A stretch of DNA of 34,108 nucleotides from an uncultured Clostridia bacterium. Lineage in GTDB: Bacteria; Bacillota; Clostridia; TANB77; CAG-508. The stretch lies in NCBI GenBank assembly GCA_944386155.1, contig CALWZY010000006.1, positions 1-34,108 on the forward strand, given 5' to 3'. The notes under the pieces are model-generated. The model saw only the letters and a program-made list of their open reading frames with translations. It was not told where the DNA came from and did no database searches. Within the stretch, counting starts at the first letter, position 1. The number at the start of each line of letters is the position of its first letter. Below are positions 24,299 to 33,212 of the stretch, one piece after another. Both the position numbers and the translations under genes were made by a program.

Positions 24299-26146
24299 CT
24301 ATTCAACTGTAACAGATTTTGCTAAGTTTCTTGGTTTATCTACATCTAACCCTTTTTCTTTTGAAATATAATATGAAAATAATTGTAGTGGTACGATAGA
24401 TAAAATAGGAGAAATAAGAGGGTTGGTTTCTGGGATAGTAACTACATTATCAAATTTATGATCTCCTAAATCTTGATTTGAAATTATAAGTGTTTTTGCA
24501 CCTCTTGTAATAACTTCTTGAACATTACTTATAGTTTTTTCTACTAAGTTTTTATCTGTCATAATACCAATTACAGTAACACCATTTTCAATAAGTGCTA
24601 TAGGACCATGTTTTAATTCTCCTGCAGCATAGGCTTCAGAGTGGATGTAAGAAATTTCTTTTAATTTTAATGATCCTTCTAAGGCTGCTGTGTAATCAAC
24701 ACCTCTTCCTAAAAAGAACATATCTTTTTCAGTGTATACTTTTTTAGCAAATTTTTTAATTGGTTTAACATTTTTTAATACTTCTTCTAATTTAGAAGGA
24801 AGTTCTAAAATTTCTCTAGAAAGTTCTTTTATTTCATTTTCATATTTTTTATTTTCTAAAACTTTTGCAAAATAAATTGCAAGTATAGCTAAAAGAACGA
24901 CTTGAGAAGTATATGCTTTAGTTGATGCAACAGCTATTTCCGGCCCTGCATGAGTATATATAGTATAATCTGCTTCTCTTGTAATAGAACTTCCAATAAC
25001 ATTAGATACAGCAAGTGTTTTTGCTCCTTTTGCTTTTGAAAGTTTTAAAGCAGCTATAGTATCTGCAGTTTCACCAGATTGACTAATAAATATTACTAAT
25101 GTTTTTTCATCGATTAGAGGATCTCTATATCTAAATTCTGAAGCGATATCTACTTCAGTAGGAACATTACAATATTTTTCTATTATAGTTTTTCCTGCAA
25201 GTCCTGCATGCATTGCAGTACCACAAGCTACTATATAAATTCTATTTAAAGATTCTAAATATTCTTTTGTAAAATTTAAACCTTCTATATTACATGTACC
25301 ATCTTGAGTAAGCCTTGATCCAATTGTTTCTCTTATTGATTTTGGTTGTTCAAAGATTTCTTTTAACATAAAATCTGCATAACCTTCTTTTTCAGCAGCT
25401 GCAGCATTCCATGCAATATTTTCTACAGGTTTATTAAATTTGTTTAAATCTTTATCATAAAAATCTGCATTAGTTTTTGAAAGTATGACATACTCATTAT
25501 CATTTAAAAGATAAAAATCTTTTGTATATGATAAGATAGCTGGTATATCAGAACTAATATATTTTTCAGTTGCAGATTTTCCAATTACTAAAGGACTATC
25601 TTTTCTAACTACTATCATTTTATCTGGAAGTAGAGAAGATATAATTTCTAATGCGTAACTTCCTTTTAAATCTTGACAAGTATTATGTACAGCCTTTAAT
25701 AATTTTAATTCTTTATCATTTTCTGATTCTTTTTCATAGTAATAGTGAATTAAATTAGGAATTACTTCTGTATCTGTTTGAGAATAAAAAGTATATCCAT
25801 TTTTCTGTAAGAATTCTCTAAGTTCACTATAATTTTCAATAATACCATTATGAACAACAGCAATTTGTTTGCTCATATCAGTATGTGGGTGTGAGTTTTC
25901 TGTTGAAGGTTTACCATGTGTTGCCCATCTAGTATGAGCAATTCCGATAGTACCTTGCAAATCATTTATTCCTGGAACTTTATCAAGTTCAGCAACTCTT
26001 CCTTTGTTTTTTATAACGGAAATTTTATCATTTTCTATAGTAGCGATTCCAGCAGAATCATAACCTCTATATTCAAGTCTTAAAAGTCCGTTAATTAATA
26101 TAGGTTTTGCTTTTTTATTACCTATGTATCCTACAATTCCACACAT
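24299..26146 (-). CDS. glmS: Glutamine--fructose-6-phosphate aminotransferase
   Basis: Makes glucosamine-6-phosphate from fructose-6-phosphate and glutamine, the entry step to peptidoglycan precursors. It is 615 residues. The N-terminal class II glutaminase starts MCGIVGYIGNKKAKP (Cys2 is the nucleophile) and has RLEYRGYDSAGIA and HTRWATHGKPS. Two SIS domains follow (CGTAMHAGLAGKTIIEKY with FISQSGETADTIAALK, then FLGRGVDYTAALEGSLKLKE). It ends LAKSVTVE, the conserved C-terminus. The SD is AGGAGG. A glmS ribozyme upstream gives feedback by glucosamine-6-phosphate. Confidence 0.98.
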   Translation of the reverse strand: MCGIVGYIGNKKAKPILINGLLRLEYRGYDSAGIATIENDKISVIKNKGRVAELDKVPGINDLQGTIGIAHTRWATHGKPSTENSHPHTDMSKQIAVVHNGIIENYSELREFLQKNGYTFYSQTDTEVIPNLIHYYYEKESENDKELKLLKAVHNTCQDLKGSYALEIISSLLPDKMIVVRKDSPLVIGKSATEKYISSDIPAILSYTKDFYLLNDNEYVILSKTNADFYDKDLNKFNKPVENIAWNAAAAEKEGYADFMLKEIFEQPKSIRETIGSRLTQDGTCNIEGLNFTKEYLESLNRIYIVACGTAMHAGLAGKTIIEKYCNVPTEVDIASEFRYRDPLIDEKTLVIFISQSGETADTIAALKLSKAKGAKTLAVSNVIGSSITREADYTIYTHAGPEIAVASTKAYTSQVVLLAILAIYFAKVLENKKYENEIKELSREILELPSKLEEVLKNVKPIKKFAKKVYTEKDMFFLGRGVDYTAALEGSLKLKEISYIHSEAYAAGELKHGPIALIENGVTVIGIMTDKNLVEKTISNVQEVITRGAKTLIISNQDLGDHKFDNVVTIPETNPLISPILSIVPLQLFSYYISKEKGLDVDKPRNLAKSVTVE

Positions 26147-26249
26147 ATAAAGTGCCTCCTTTTTTCTTTTTTGTGGGACTTAAAATATTAAACGTAATAC
26201 AAAAGTAAAACAATTAATATTTTTATATTATATGCTAAAATGTAATTTT

Positions 26250-26384
26250 CGATTAAAAAATTATTGTTATAGTATTACTACTATTTTTTGAATTTTTTAT
26301 AATGATCCGAAAATAAACCATAGAGTATCCGCCGAAAATTTCGATAAACTCTAACCTCGTCAACATAAAAAATGTCCTGGCGCT
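26250..26384 (-). ncRNA. glmS self-cleaving ribozyme/riboswitch
   Basis: On the minus strand the conserved core is present: AGCGCCAG (cleavage between A at 26384 and G at 26383), the P1 hairpin GACAT/ATGTT, GUUGACGAGG, GUUUAUCGAA, UUUCGGCGGAUAC paired AGAGU/ACUCU, a P3-like AUGGUU/GAUCAU, and a P4 hairpin AUAGUA/UACUAU followed by AACAAUAA. Glucosamine-6-phosphate acts as cofactor for cleavage, and the cleaved message is then degraded. A reading frame crossing it (26281-26511 minus) is a shadow. Confidence 0.95.
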
Positions 26385-26449
26385 TTAAATTTAATAAAAA
26401 TAATCCTCCTTCCTTAAAACATATTTCTACATTTTTTACATATAGTAGT

Positions 26450-26478
26450 ATCTTACTATAAAACTTGGAAAAAATCAA
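26450..26478 (-). promoter_or_regulatory. Promoter of glmS
   Basis: On the minus strand TTGATT (26478-26473), 17 bases, TAAGAT (26455-26450). It lies about 65 bases before the ribozyme cleavage site. Confidence 0.65.
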
Positions 26479-26558
26479 ATTGCAGAGACTAAATATTAAA
26501 AAGTGTGACATATGTTTTACTAATATACACTTTTTATTAACTAAGATATATATTTTAG

Positions 26559-26587
26559 TTTACTTTTATACATAAAAATGGTACAAT
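26559..26587 (+). promoter_or_regulatory. Promoter of the 26615-27235 gene
   Basis: TTTACT (26559-26564), 17 bases, TACAAT (26582-26587) with an extended TGG before the -10. It is divergent from the glmS promoter. Confidence 0.65.
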
Positions 26588-26614
26588 TTTAAAAGAAATA
26601 GAGGAGATATTAAT

Positions 26615-27235
26615 ATGAAAAAGTTTATTATATTTTTAACAATAGTACTTATTTTATTAGTTTCTTTTTTAATATTTTTAGCATTAAAACCATATATAGA
26701 TATGCAAAATACTGTAGCTAAGAACTTATCTAATAATATAGTTCAAGGAAATATTATAGGACTTGCAGAAAATACGGCTATTACAAATGAAATTACACAA
26801 GAAAATATTGTAGCTGAAAATACTACTACAGAAGAAAATGTAGTTCCTGCTGGAGAAAATCAAGAATTTGTAAATGAAATTCAAAATATGTCTGAAGAAG
26901 ATAGAAATTTATATAATATAGCATTTACTGTATATGCAGGAAATAATATAAGTGGACAAATGTGCAAAGCATTAATTGAAGGTGTAATTTCAAATAATGC
27001 AAATCATATAGATGTTCCAGGAAGATTTGTCGCAGTAACACAAAATTATACTGAAGAAGTAGATTCTACAATAGGTGTACCTGGAAATATGGAAAATTCA
27101 GAAGATGTAGTACAAGATTCAAATGATATGCTATATGTTTTAAGAGATAATACAGATCCAGATAAACTTTACAATGTAGAAGCAATAGAGACATCAGGGA
27201 TTATAACAGAAGTTAAGATTACAAAAGTTGAATAA
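26615..27235 (+). CDS. Membrane-anchored orphan protein, 206 residues
   Basis: One N-terminal membrane helix (FIIFLTIVLILLVSFLIFLAL, about 4-24) acts as a signal anchor, so the rest is probably outside the cell. Residues 30-85 are a low-complexity asparagine/threonine/glutamate linker (AITNEITQENIVAENTTTEE). The C-terminal domain (about 88-206) starts MSEEDRNLYNIAFTVYAG and contains ISGQMCKALIEGVIS and LYVLRDNTDPDKLYNVEAI. No family is recognised. A GAGGAG site precedes the ATG; its own promoter and terminator make it monocistronic. Confidence 0.8.
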   Translation: MKKFIIFLTIVLILLVSFLIFLALKPYIDMQNTVAKNLSNNIVQGNIIGLAENTAITNEITQENIVAENTTTEENVVPAGENQEFVNEIQNMSEEDRNLYNIAFTVYAGNNISGQMCKALIEGVISNNANHIDVPGRFVAVTQNYTEEVDSTIGVPGNMENSEDVVQDSNDMLYVLRDNTDPDKLYNVEAIETSGIITEVKITKVE

Positions 27236-27247
27236 AAAAATAAATAG

Positions 27248-27296
27248 AAAATAGATGGGAAAATAAATATTTTGTTTCTATCTATTTTTATTTTAA
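27248..27296 (+). terminator. Intrinsic terminator
   Basis: AAAATAGAT and ATCTATTTT form the outer stem, followed by TATTTTAAAA. An AT-rich hairpin, 12 bases past the stop. Confidence 0.65.
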
Positions 27297-27356
27297 AATT
27301 GAATAATAAAAATAGATAATAAAAAGTTTAATTAATTTAATAAGGAGGCTTTCTAA

Positions 27357-27896
27357 ATGGAAGTAGAAGAAGTAAAGGATAAAATAAAAGTTTTAATTGA
27401 AAAAGAAAACCTTGAAAAAAGAATAGACGAGCTTGCCTTAGAAATCCAAAATGATTATTTAAATAAAGATATTTTAGTTATATGTATATTGAAAGGGTCA
27501 TTATTTTTTACAGTTGATTTAACGAAAAGAATAAATAATCATAAATTAGAAATTGATTTTATGAGAATCTCTAGCTATGGTGATGAATTAATAAGTTCTG
27601 GAAATATTAATATAATTAAAGATTTAGAGTCTGACATTAATGGCAGAAATGTACTTATAGTAGAAGATATAATAGATAGTGGAAATACTTTATATTATTT
27701 AAAAGATATTTTAGAGAAAAGAAATCCAAAAAGCTTAAAAATATGTACTCTATTAGATAAAAAATCTAGAAGAGTTAAAAATATAGTACCAGATTATATT
27801 GGATTTGAAATTGAGAATAAATTTGTGGTAGGATATGGACTAGATTATAAAGATTGTTTTAGGAATTTACCTTTTATAGGATATGTAGATATTTAA
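27357..27896 (+). CDS. hpt: Hypoxanthine phosphoribosyltransferase
   Basis: Purine salvage: joins hypoxanthine or guanine to PRPP to give IMP or GMP. It is 179 residues, the family length. It shows the flexible-loop region DFMRISSYGDE, the PRPP-binding motif VLIVEDIIDSGNTLYYLK, and the purine-contact segment PDYIGFEIENKFVVGYGLDY. AAGGAGG precedes the ATG. It ends 12 bases before uvrC, so the two are cotranscribed. Confidence 0.94.
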   Translation: MEVEEVKDKIKVLIEKENLEKRIDELALEIQNDYLNKDILVICILKGSLFFTVDLTKRINNHKLEIDFMRISSYGDELISSGNINIIKDLESDINGRNVLIVEDIIDSGNTLYYLKDILEKRNPKSLKICTLLDKKSRRVKNIVPDYIGFEIENKFVVGYGLDYKDCFRNLPFIGYVDI

Positions 27897-27907
27897 AGGA
27901 GATAAAT

Positions 27908-29702
27908 ATGTTTGATATAGAGACAGAGCTTAAAAAACTTCCTGACAAATCAGGAGTTTATATAATGAGAGATAAATTTGATAATATCATTTATGTTGGA
28001 AAAGCAATTTCACTTAAAAGAAGGGTTAAACAATATTTTAGAAAAAATAATAAAACTAAAAGAATTGAAAATATGGTTGCTACTGTTGACCATTTTGAAT
28101 ATATAGTTACAGATAATGAAGCAGAAGCTCTAATATTAGAATGTAACCTAATTAAAGAAAATAGACCAAAATTTAATGTTTTATTAAAAGATGATAAAAC
28201 TTATCCATATATAAAAATAGATGTTAAATCAGATTATCCAGCAGTAATAGTAACTAGGAAAATATTAAATGATGGAGCAAAATATTTTGGACCATATGCA
28301 AATCCAGGTGCTGCAAGAGAAATGATTAATTTTATAAAAGAGAGATTTAAAATAAGACAATGCAAAAATTTTAGATCAAAAGATAGAGCTTGTCTAAATT
28401 ATCATATAGGAAAATGTTTAGCTCCATGCATGGGATATGTTTCAAAAGAAGATTATAGAAAACAGATAGATCAGATTATAATGCTTTTAGAAGGTAAGAC
28501 TTCTGTAATATTAAAAGAAATTGAAAAAGAAATGAAAGAAGCTTCTCAAAACATGGATTTTGAAAAAGCAGCAGAATTAAGAGATAGAAAGCTTGCAATA
28601 GAAAGAGTAAACGAGAAACAAAAAGTGTCTAATATTTCAGAAAATAATATAGATGTAATAGGTGTATTTAAAAATGAATTATCAGTGTGTGTAGAAATAT
28701 TTTTTGTACGTGGAAGTAAAATGATAGATAGAGAGCATTACTTTTTTAATGACTTAAAAGATATGGATATATCAGAAATTATATCAGGGTTTATTAAACA
28801 ATATTATATAGATAGACCAGATCTACCAAATAGAATCATGATTCAAGAAGAAATAGAAGATAAAGGGATAATAGAAGAATGGCTTGGAAATAGAGCTGGT
28901 AGAAAAGTAGAATTAAAAACTCCTCAAAAAGGTGAAAAGCAAAGATTTGTTGAGATGGCTGTTAGAAATGCTGAGATAACACTTGAAAACAAATCAAAAG
29001 ATAAATTTGATATATTAAATGAATTAAAAGAAGTACTGGGCTTAGATGTTTTGCCAAGAAAAATAGAAACATTTGATATATCAAATATATCAGGAAGTTA
29101 TTTAGTTGCAGGAATGTGTGTTGCAGAAGATGGAATTATAAAAAGAAATTTATCAAGAAGATTTAAAATAAAGACTGTAATGGGACAAGATGATCCAAAA
29201 TGTATGGAAGAAGTAGTTACAAGAAGAATAAAACATTCTTTAGAAAATCCTAAAGGTGGTTTTCGGAAAACTTCCTGATTTAATACTTGCAGATGGTGGT
29301 ATTACTCAAATAAGAGCGATTAAAAGAGCTTTAAAGAAATATAATCTTCAAGAGCAAATATTAGTTTATGGTATGGTTAAAGATGATAAGCATTCAACAA
29401 GAGCTTTAATTGATGAAGAAAGAAGAGAGTATAATATATCAGAAAATCTTTTCTTATTTATTACAAAATTTCAAGATGAGGTTCACAATACTGCAATAGA
29501 ATATCATAGAAAGTTAAGGGAAAAAGATATAAGTAAATCAGAGCTTGATGATATTCCTGGAATTGGAAAAAAGAAAAAAGAATTATTGTTAAAAGAATTT
29601 AAAACTATTGAAAGTATAAGAGAAGCGGATGTAAATGATTTACTTAAAGTAAAAGGTATTACTTTTGATATAGCTAAAAAAATCAAGGAAAAATTAAATT
29701 AG
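27908..29702 (+). pseudogene. uvrC: uvrC, excinuclease subunit C, interrupted by one frameshift
   Basis: UvrC makes both incisions in nucleotide-excision repair. The GIY-YIG nuclease domain (LPDKSGVYIMRDKFDNIIYV), a UVR motif (NMDFEKAAELRDRKLAIE), the RNase H-like C-terminal nuclease (ETFDISNISGSYLVAGMCV, then LPDLILADGGITQIRA) and a helix-hairpin-helix tail (IPGIGKKKKELLLKEF, then VKGITFDIAKKIKEKL) are all present. The frame is lost at the T4 run 29260-29263. The first frame ends in a TGA at 29276-29278, while removing one T restores KGGFGKLPDLILADGG and a protein of about 597 residues. Nothing else is damaged, so this is a recent lesion or a sequence error. Confidence 0.92.
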
Positions 29703-29707
29703 AAAAT

Positions 29708-29750
29708 AATAGTCTCATAGATAAAAAATATATCTGTGAGACTATTACTT
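29708..29750 (+). terminator. Intrinsic terminator after uvrC
   Basis: AATAGTCTCA with TGAGACTATT, inner AGAT/ATCT, followed by ACTTTAC. The U tract is short. Confidence 0.75.
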
Positions 29751-29757
29751 TACATAA

Positions 29758-29786
29758 TTGCAAAAAAACATCATATATGCTATAAT
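29758..29786 (+). promoter_or_regulatory. Promoter of the GC-rich membrane-protein gene
   Basis: TTGCAA (29758-29763), 17 bases, TATAAT (29781-29786). It lies just after the uvrC terminator. Confidence 0.75.
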
Positions 29787-29843
29787 CTATGTATAACCGC
29801 AGATGGTTGAGGCTTCTGAGCAGACAACGAAAGGAAGGATCAT

Positions 29844-30383
29844 ATGAAATTGTTTGGAAGCATTAAGGACAAAGCCGGTTCGGCAGGGAAGAAAGTCTTT
29901 GACATAACCGGCTGGATAGTGATGTTTATCGCTATCATGGCAGTAGTTGGCGTTGGTGGTTTTATTATCACAGCAGTGGTAGTAAACTACCAGACTCTCT
30001 GGGCGATGATTTCGGATGGTGCAAGCCAGATCCTCTCGGATCATTGGGGCTTGATTATCCTCATCAATGCCCTGGTTATTGGAGGAGTGACGATTTTTTT
30101 CATCTCCAACGACAAGAAGGGGGCCTTTAACTGGGAGAAGGTTGCCAAGGGTAAGCTCATTGCAGGTTTTGCCTGCTTGATTGCTCTTCTAAATGTAGTG
30201 TTCTTCGCGATAGTCGTATCTTACATCAAGTGGGATGCAATCGTGAGAACCTTCTGGGGGACGATCAGCAACGAGCTTGTCTGGAAGACCATCATTTCCT
30301 GCGAAGTGATGATTCTCTTGGTTATTATCTTCTTTGTCTTGCGCATTAAGGCAGAGAAGAAGTCAGATGGTAGCCACGTCTGA
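29844..30383 (+). CDS. Orphan four-helix membrane protein, GC-rich gene
   Basis: 179 residues. Four membrane helices are predicted by eye: about 22-48 (GWIVMFIAIMAVVGVGGFII), 67-88 (WGLIILINALVIGGVTIFFI), 104-128 (LIAGFACLIALLNVVFFAIV) and 146-168. The N-terminus is amphipathic and basic (MKLFGSIKDKAGSAGKKVFD), and the tail is basic. No family is recognised. Codon use is rich in G and C, unlike uvrC before it and ispH after it. It has its own promoter and an AAAGGAAGGA site, and is followed by a structured GC-rich tail with a terminator. Confidence 0.78.
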   Translation: MKLFGSIKDKAGSAGKKVFDITGWIVMFIAIMAVVGVGGFIITAVVVNYQTLWAMISDGASQILSDHWGLIILINALVIGGVTIFFISNDKKGAFNWEKVAKGKLIAGFACLIALLNVVFFAIVVSYIKWDAIVRTFWGTISNELVWKTIISCEVMILLVIIFFVLRIKAEKKSDGSHV

Positions 30384-30512
30384 CTAACCCCTGGAGGGAA
30401 GAAGGAGGTAGCTCCTAAGGCTAAGGAGCAAGGAACAACAAACCAAGCCTTAACTACAGCGGTTTTGGAGCAAGTGCTTGCCTGTAGGCATGTAACTGCT
30501 CCTTCATTTTTT
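30384..30512 (+). terminator. Structured GC-rich 3' tail with intrinsic terminator
   Basis: The final hairpin is GGAGCA (30467-30472) with TGCTCC (30497-30502), inner TGCC/GGCA, followed by TTCATTTTTT. Upstream, AGGAG/CTCCT and GCTCC/GGAGC segments (about 30403-30430) can form a mutually exclusive hairpin. No gene is seen in this stretch. Confidence 0.75.
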
Positions 30513-30631
30513 AAATAACAAATTATTGAAAAAAACGTTAAATATGTGTTAAAATATAAATGTTTATGAATATTTCTAAAATGACTTGAATATATAAATA
30601 ATGGACAAGTTTATTTTGGAGGTATTTATTA

Positions 30632-30739
30632 ATGAGAAAAAAATTTATTGTAAGATTTACGATATTATTAACATTTGCATGTGTTATTGTAAATTGTTTT
30701 TTAATAGTTACATTTGTAAATCTATTATCAAGATTATAA
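30632..30739 (+). CDS. Small membrane peptide, 35 residues
   Basis: A short frame starting MRKKFIVRFTILLTFACVIV and ending VNLLSRL. It has a basic N-terminus and one hydrophobic helix (about residues 10-31), typical of small membrane proteins. A strong TTGGAGGT site lies eight bases before the ATG, and a possible promoter (TTGAAA 30526-30531, 18 bases, TAAAAT 30550-30555) lies upstream. No family is recognised. Native AT-rich composition. Confidence 0.65.
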   Translation: MRKKFIVRFTILLTFACVIVNCFLIVTFVNLLSRL

Positions 30740-30803
30740 TTGTTAAATATTTAAATTAATTAGAATTAAAGTGTATATAAATATAATATTAAAAGGAGAA
30801 AAT

Positions 30804-31688
30804 ATGGAAGTAATACTTGGAAAATTAGCAGGATTTTGTAATGGTGTAAGAAATGCAGTAGAGAAAACAGAAGAATTATTAAAAAATAGAGATAAAATAT
30901 ATTGCTTAGGAGAGCTTGCTCATAATAAACAAGTAATTAAAGATTTAGAAAATGATGGACTTATTATTGTAGATGACTTAAATGAAGTTCCTAATAATTC
31001 AGAAGTTATATTTAGAGCTCATGGTGTAACGAAAAGCGTATATCAACTAGCAAAAGAGAAGAATTTAACAGTCTATGATTATAGCTGTGTTAGAGTAATT
31101 AAATTACATGAAGATGTAGAAAATATGAATAATAATGGTTATTATATTTTCTTATTTGGAGATAATAATCATCCAGAAGTAATTGGTACGAAAAGTTTTG
31201 CAAACTCAGAAGAGATTACTGTATTAAAAGATCTAAAAGAAGTTGATAGTGCAATAAATAATCTAAAAAAGTCAAATTTAAATAAATTATATATTTGTGC
31301 TCAAACAACATTTTCTCTTAAGAAATTTGATGAATTAGTTAGCATAATAGAAGAAAAATTAGAAAAAAATAATAATGATGATAATATAGAAATAAAAATA
31401 AATAAAAGTATTTGTGAAGCTACTGAAATAAGACAAATGGAAACAGAAAATCTAGCAAGAGAAGTTGACTTTATGGTGATAATTGGTGGAAAAAATAGTT
31501 CAAATACTATAAAATTGTACGAAATTTCAAAGAAAAATTGCAAAAGAGCTATTCATATAGAAACAAAAGAAGAATTAGAAAATGTAGATTTTTCAAAAGT
31601 AAGTAAAGTAGGAGTTATGGCAGGAGCTTCAACACCAAAAAAGAGTATAAATGAAGTTATAGAATACTTAAATAAAAGGAGTATGTAG
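30804..31688 (+). CDS. ispH: 4-hydroxy-3-methylbut-2-enyl diphosphate reductase
   Basis: Last step of the MEP isoprenoid pathway: an iron-sulfur enzyme making IPP and DMAPP. It is 294 residues. The three cluster cysteines are visible in AGFCNGVRNAVEK, DYSCVRVIKLH (where DATCP is more usual) and SICEATEIRQ. The substrate-loop motifs FRAHGVTKSVY, GDNNHPEVIG and IGGKNSSNTIKLYE are kept, as is GVMAGASTP. The ATG at 30804 follows AAAAGGAG; a longer frame to 30771 lacks an SD. It is followed within seven bases by an rRNA-methyltransferase-like gene, so the two are cotranscribed. Confidence 0.94.
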   Translation: MEVILGKLAGFCNGVRNAVEKTEELLKNRDKIYCLGELAHNKQVIKDLENDGLIIVDDLNEVPNNSEVIFRAHGVTKSVYQLAKEKNLTVYDYSCVRVIKLHEDVENMNNNGYYIFLFGDNNHPEVIGTKSFANSEEITVLKDLKEVDSAINNLKKSNLNKLYICAQTTFSLKKFDELVSIIEEKLEKNNNDDNIEIKINKSICEATEIRQMETENLAREVDFMVIIGGKNSSNTIKLYEISKKNCKRAIHIETKEELENVDFSKVSKVGVMAGASTPKKSINEVIEYLNKRSM

Positions 31689-31694
31689 TAAAAG

Positions 31695-32558
31695 ATGAAC
31701 ATAGCAAATGAGTGGAAAGATTATGAAATCTTAGATATGGCAAATGGAGAAAAGTTAGAAAGATGGGGGAATATTTATCTTATAAGACCAGATCCTCAAA
31801 TAATATGGAAAGACAAAAGCTACCCAAATAAATGGAATATGGCAAATGCTAGATATAATAGAAGCAATACTGGTGGAGGAGCATGGGAATATAAGAAAAG
31901 ATTACCTGAAAGCTGGCAAATAAAATATAAGAATTTAACTTTTAATGTAAAGCCAATGGGATTTAAACATACAGGTCTTTTTCCAGAGCAAGCTGTTAAT
32001 TGGGACTGGATGATAAAAAAGATCAAAGATTCTAAAAGAGAAATTAATGTTTTAAATTTATTTGCTTATACAGGAGGAGCTACTGTTGCTTGTCTTTCTG
32101 CAGGAGCTAAAGTGTGTCATGTAGATAGTTCAAAAGGAATGACAACTTGGGCAAAGGAAAATGTAGAATCTTCAGGACTTCGCGATAGACCAGTTAGATT
32201 TATTATTGATGATGTTATAAAATTTGTTCAAAGAGAAATAAGAAGAGAAAGAAAATATGATGCTATAATTATGGATCCACCATCTTATGGTAGAGGAAAA
32301 AATGGTGAAGTGTGGCAATTTGAAAATAATATTTCTGATTTAGTAGAGTTATGTACTAAAGTTTTATCAGATGATCCATTATTTTTCTTAATTAATTCTT
32401 ATACAACAGGAATATCATCAAAAGTTTTAGAAAATTTATTATATTTAAATATGAAAAAGTATAAAGGAATAATTTCTTCAGGAGAGATTGGACTTCCAAT
32501 GAAAGATTCTAAATTAGTTTTACCATGTGGAATATATGGTAGATGGGAAAAAGAATAA
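31695..32558 (+). CDS. SAM-dependent methyltransferase, RlmI-like (COG1092)
   Basis: 287 residues. The class I SAM-binding motif is VLNLFAYTGGATVACLSAGA, followed by an acidic VDSSKGM and the catalytic-type motif IIMDPPSYGRG, characteristic of the RlmI/RlmK 23S rRNA cytosine-C5 group. The N-terminal PUA domain of E. coli RlmI is absent; instead residues 1-85 form an entry domain (WGNIYLIRPDPQIIW). The SD is AAAGGAG at the end of ispH. The exact nucleotide target is unknown. Confidence 0.82.
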   Translation: MNIANEWKDYEILDMANGEKLERWGNIYLIRPDPQIIWKDKSYPNKWNMANARYNRSNTGGGAWEYKKRLPESWQIKYKNLTFNVKPMGFKHTGLFPEQAVNWDWMIKKIKDSKREINVLNLFAYTGGATVACLSAGAKVCHVDSSKGMTTWAKENVESSGLRDRPVRFIIDDVIKFVQREIRRERKYDAIIMDPPSYGRGKNGEVWQFENNISDLVELCTKVLSDDPLFFLINSYTTGISSKVLENLLYLNMKKYKGIISSGEIGLPMKDSKLVLPCGIYGRWEKE

Positions 32559-32569
32559 AATAAAAATAA

Positions 32570-32611
32570 GTAAGACAGGGCTACACATATAAATTAGTAG
32601 CCCTGTCTTAC
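32570..32611. terminator. Shared bidirectional terminator
   Basis: A perfect 15-base stem, GTAAGACAGGGCTAC with GTAGCCCTGTCTTAC. The better U tract (TTATTTTTATTTT) is on the minus strand, for the gene at 32625-33155; on the plus strand only TTT follows. Confidence 0.88.
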
Positions 32612-32624
32612 TTTGCCCGAAAGC

Positions 32625-33155
32625 TTATCTTTTTGAAATAGTAAATTCTGAAACCAACCGTTTGAGCTCAAATGCGTCATGTGCATGCCCGAGAATGAGA
32701 TTTTTTGCAAATTCCAAAAACTTTTTCTTATTTTCAATCTCATTTTTATAACGTTCTTCAACATTGTAACACCTGCTAGGAAGAGGAGCTTTTTCGAAGG
32801 ACTTGCTGTATTCTTCAAGCGTCGGCAAAAAGAAATTTTCAAGTCCAGAAAGATAGCTATCTTCTGATGAATAAATGATGACAGGAACGCTATACTCATA
32901 TTCTGCCATTTTGAGCAAAAAATAAAACCCTGCAGTGGAGCTTGGAAGTCTTGTTTCTCCAATAAGAGGAACTCTTTTATAGAAGAAAAGATCAAGAATC
33001 ACAAGATCAAAATCTGCAAGTGATCCATTTACGAGATACATCTGGTATGGCGTGTCAGTGTTGTCAAAGTGTACATATTCCATAGAATACTCGTGTAAAA
33101 TCCGACTTGCGGTCGATAGCTTCTGAAAACTATCTTCAAGAATCAATGCTTTCAT
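32625..33155 (-). CDS. Stand-alone receiver-like protein, 176 residues, GC-rich gene
   Basis: The first 100 residues follow the response-regulator receiver pattern: acid pair in MKALILEDSFQKL (E7, D8), the phospho-acceptor candidate D55 in LVILDLFFYK, and PVIIYSSED with S96/S97 in the threonine/serine position. A lysine in EKAP (about 122) may be the conserved K. There is no DNA-binding domain; the C-terminal part is helical (about 130-176). No kinase gene is nearby. The ATG at 33155 is chosen because AAGGAGG lies just before it. The gene is richer in G and C than its neighbours and forms an isolated cassette with an extended -10 (TGTTATAAT, 33218-33213). Confidence 0.7.
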   Translation of the reverse strand: MKALILEDSFQKLSTASRILHEYSMEYVHFDNTDTPYQMYLVNGSLADFDLVILDLFFYKRVPLIGETRLPSSTAGFYFLLKMAEYEYSVPVIIYSSEDSYLSGLENFFLPTLEEYSKSFEKAPLPSRCYNVEERYKNEIENKKKFLEFAKNLILGHAHDAFELKRLVSEFTISKR

Positions 33156-33212
33156 GTTGAATAACCTCCTTAACATATAAGTGCATGTATCCTATTTCAA
33201 AATTCGAAAATC

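Noticed and set aside
26281..26511. A 76-codon minus-strand frame upstream of glmS
   Set aside because: Its sequence is the glmS ribozyme core and leader. The frame is a shadow and its ATG lies upstream of the leader SD.
29256..29290. Programmed frameshift in uvrC
   Set aside because: No slippery heptamer, SD-like stimulator or hairpin in the right place. UvrC is not known to be recoded. A lesion or error is simpler.
32594..32995. A 133-codon minus-strand frame overlapping the receiver-like gene
   Set aside because: No SD; it runs into the terminator hairpin. The overlapping frame from 33155 has a strong SD and receiver motifs.
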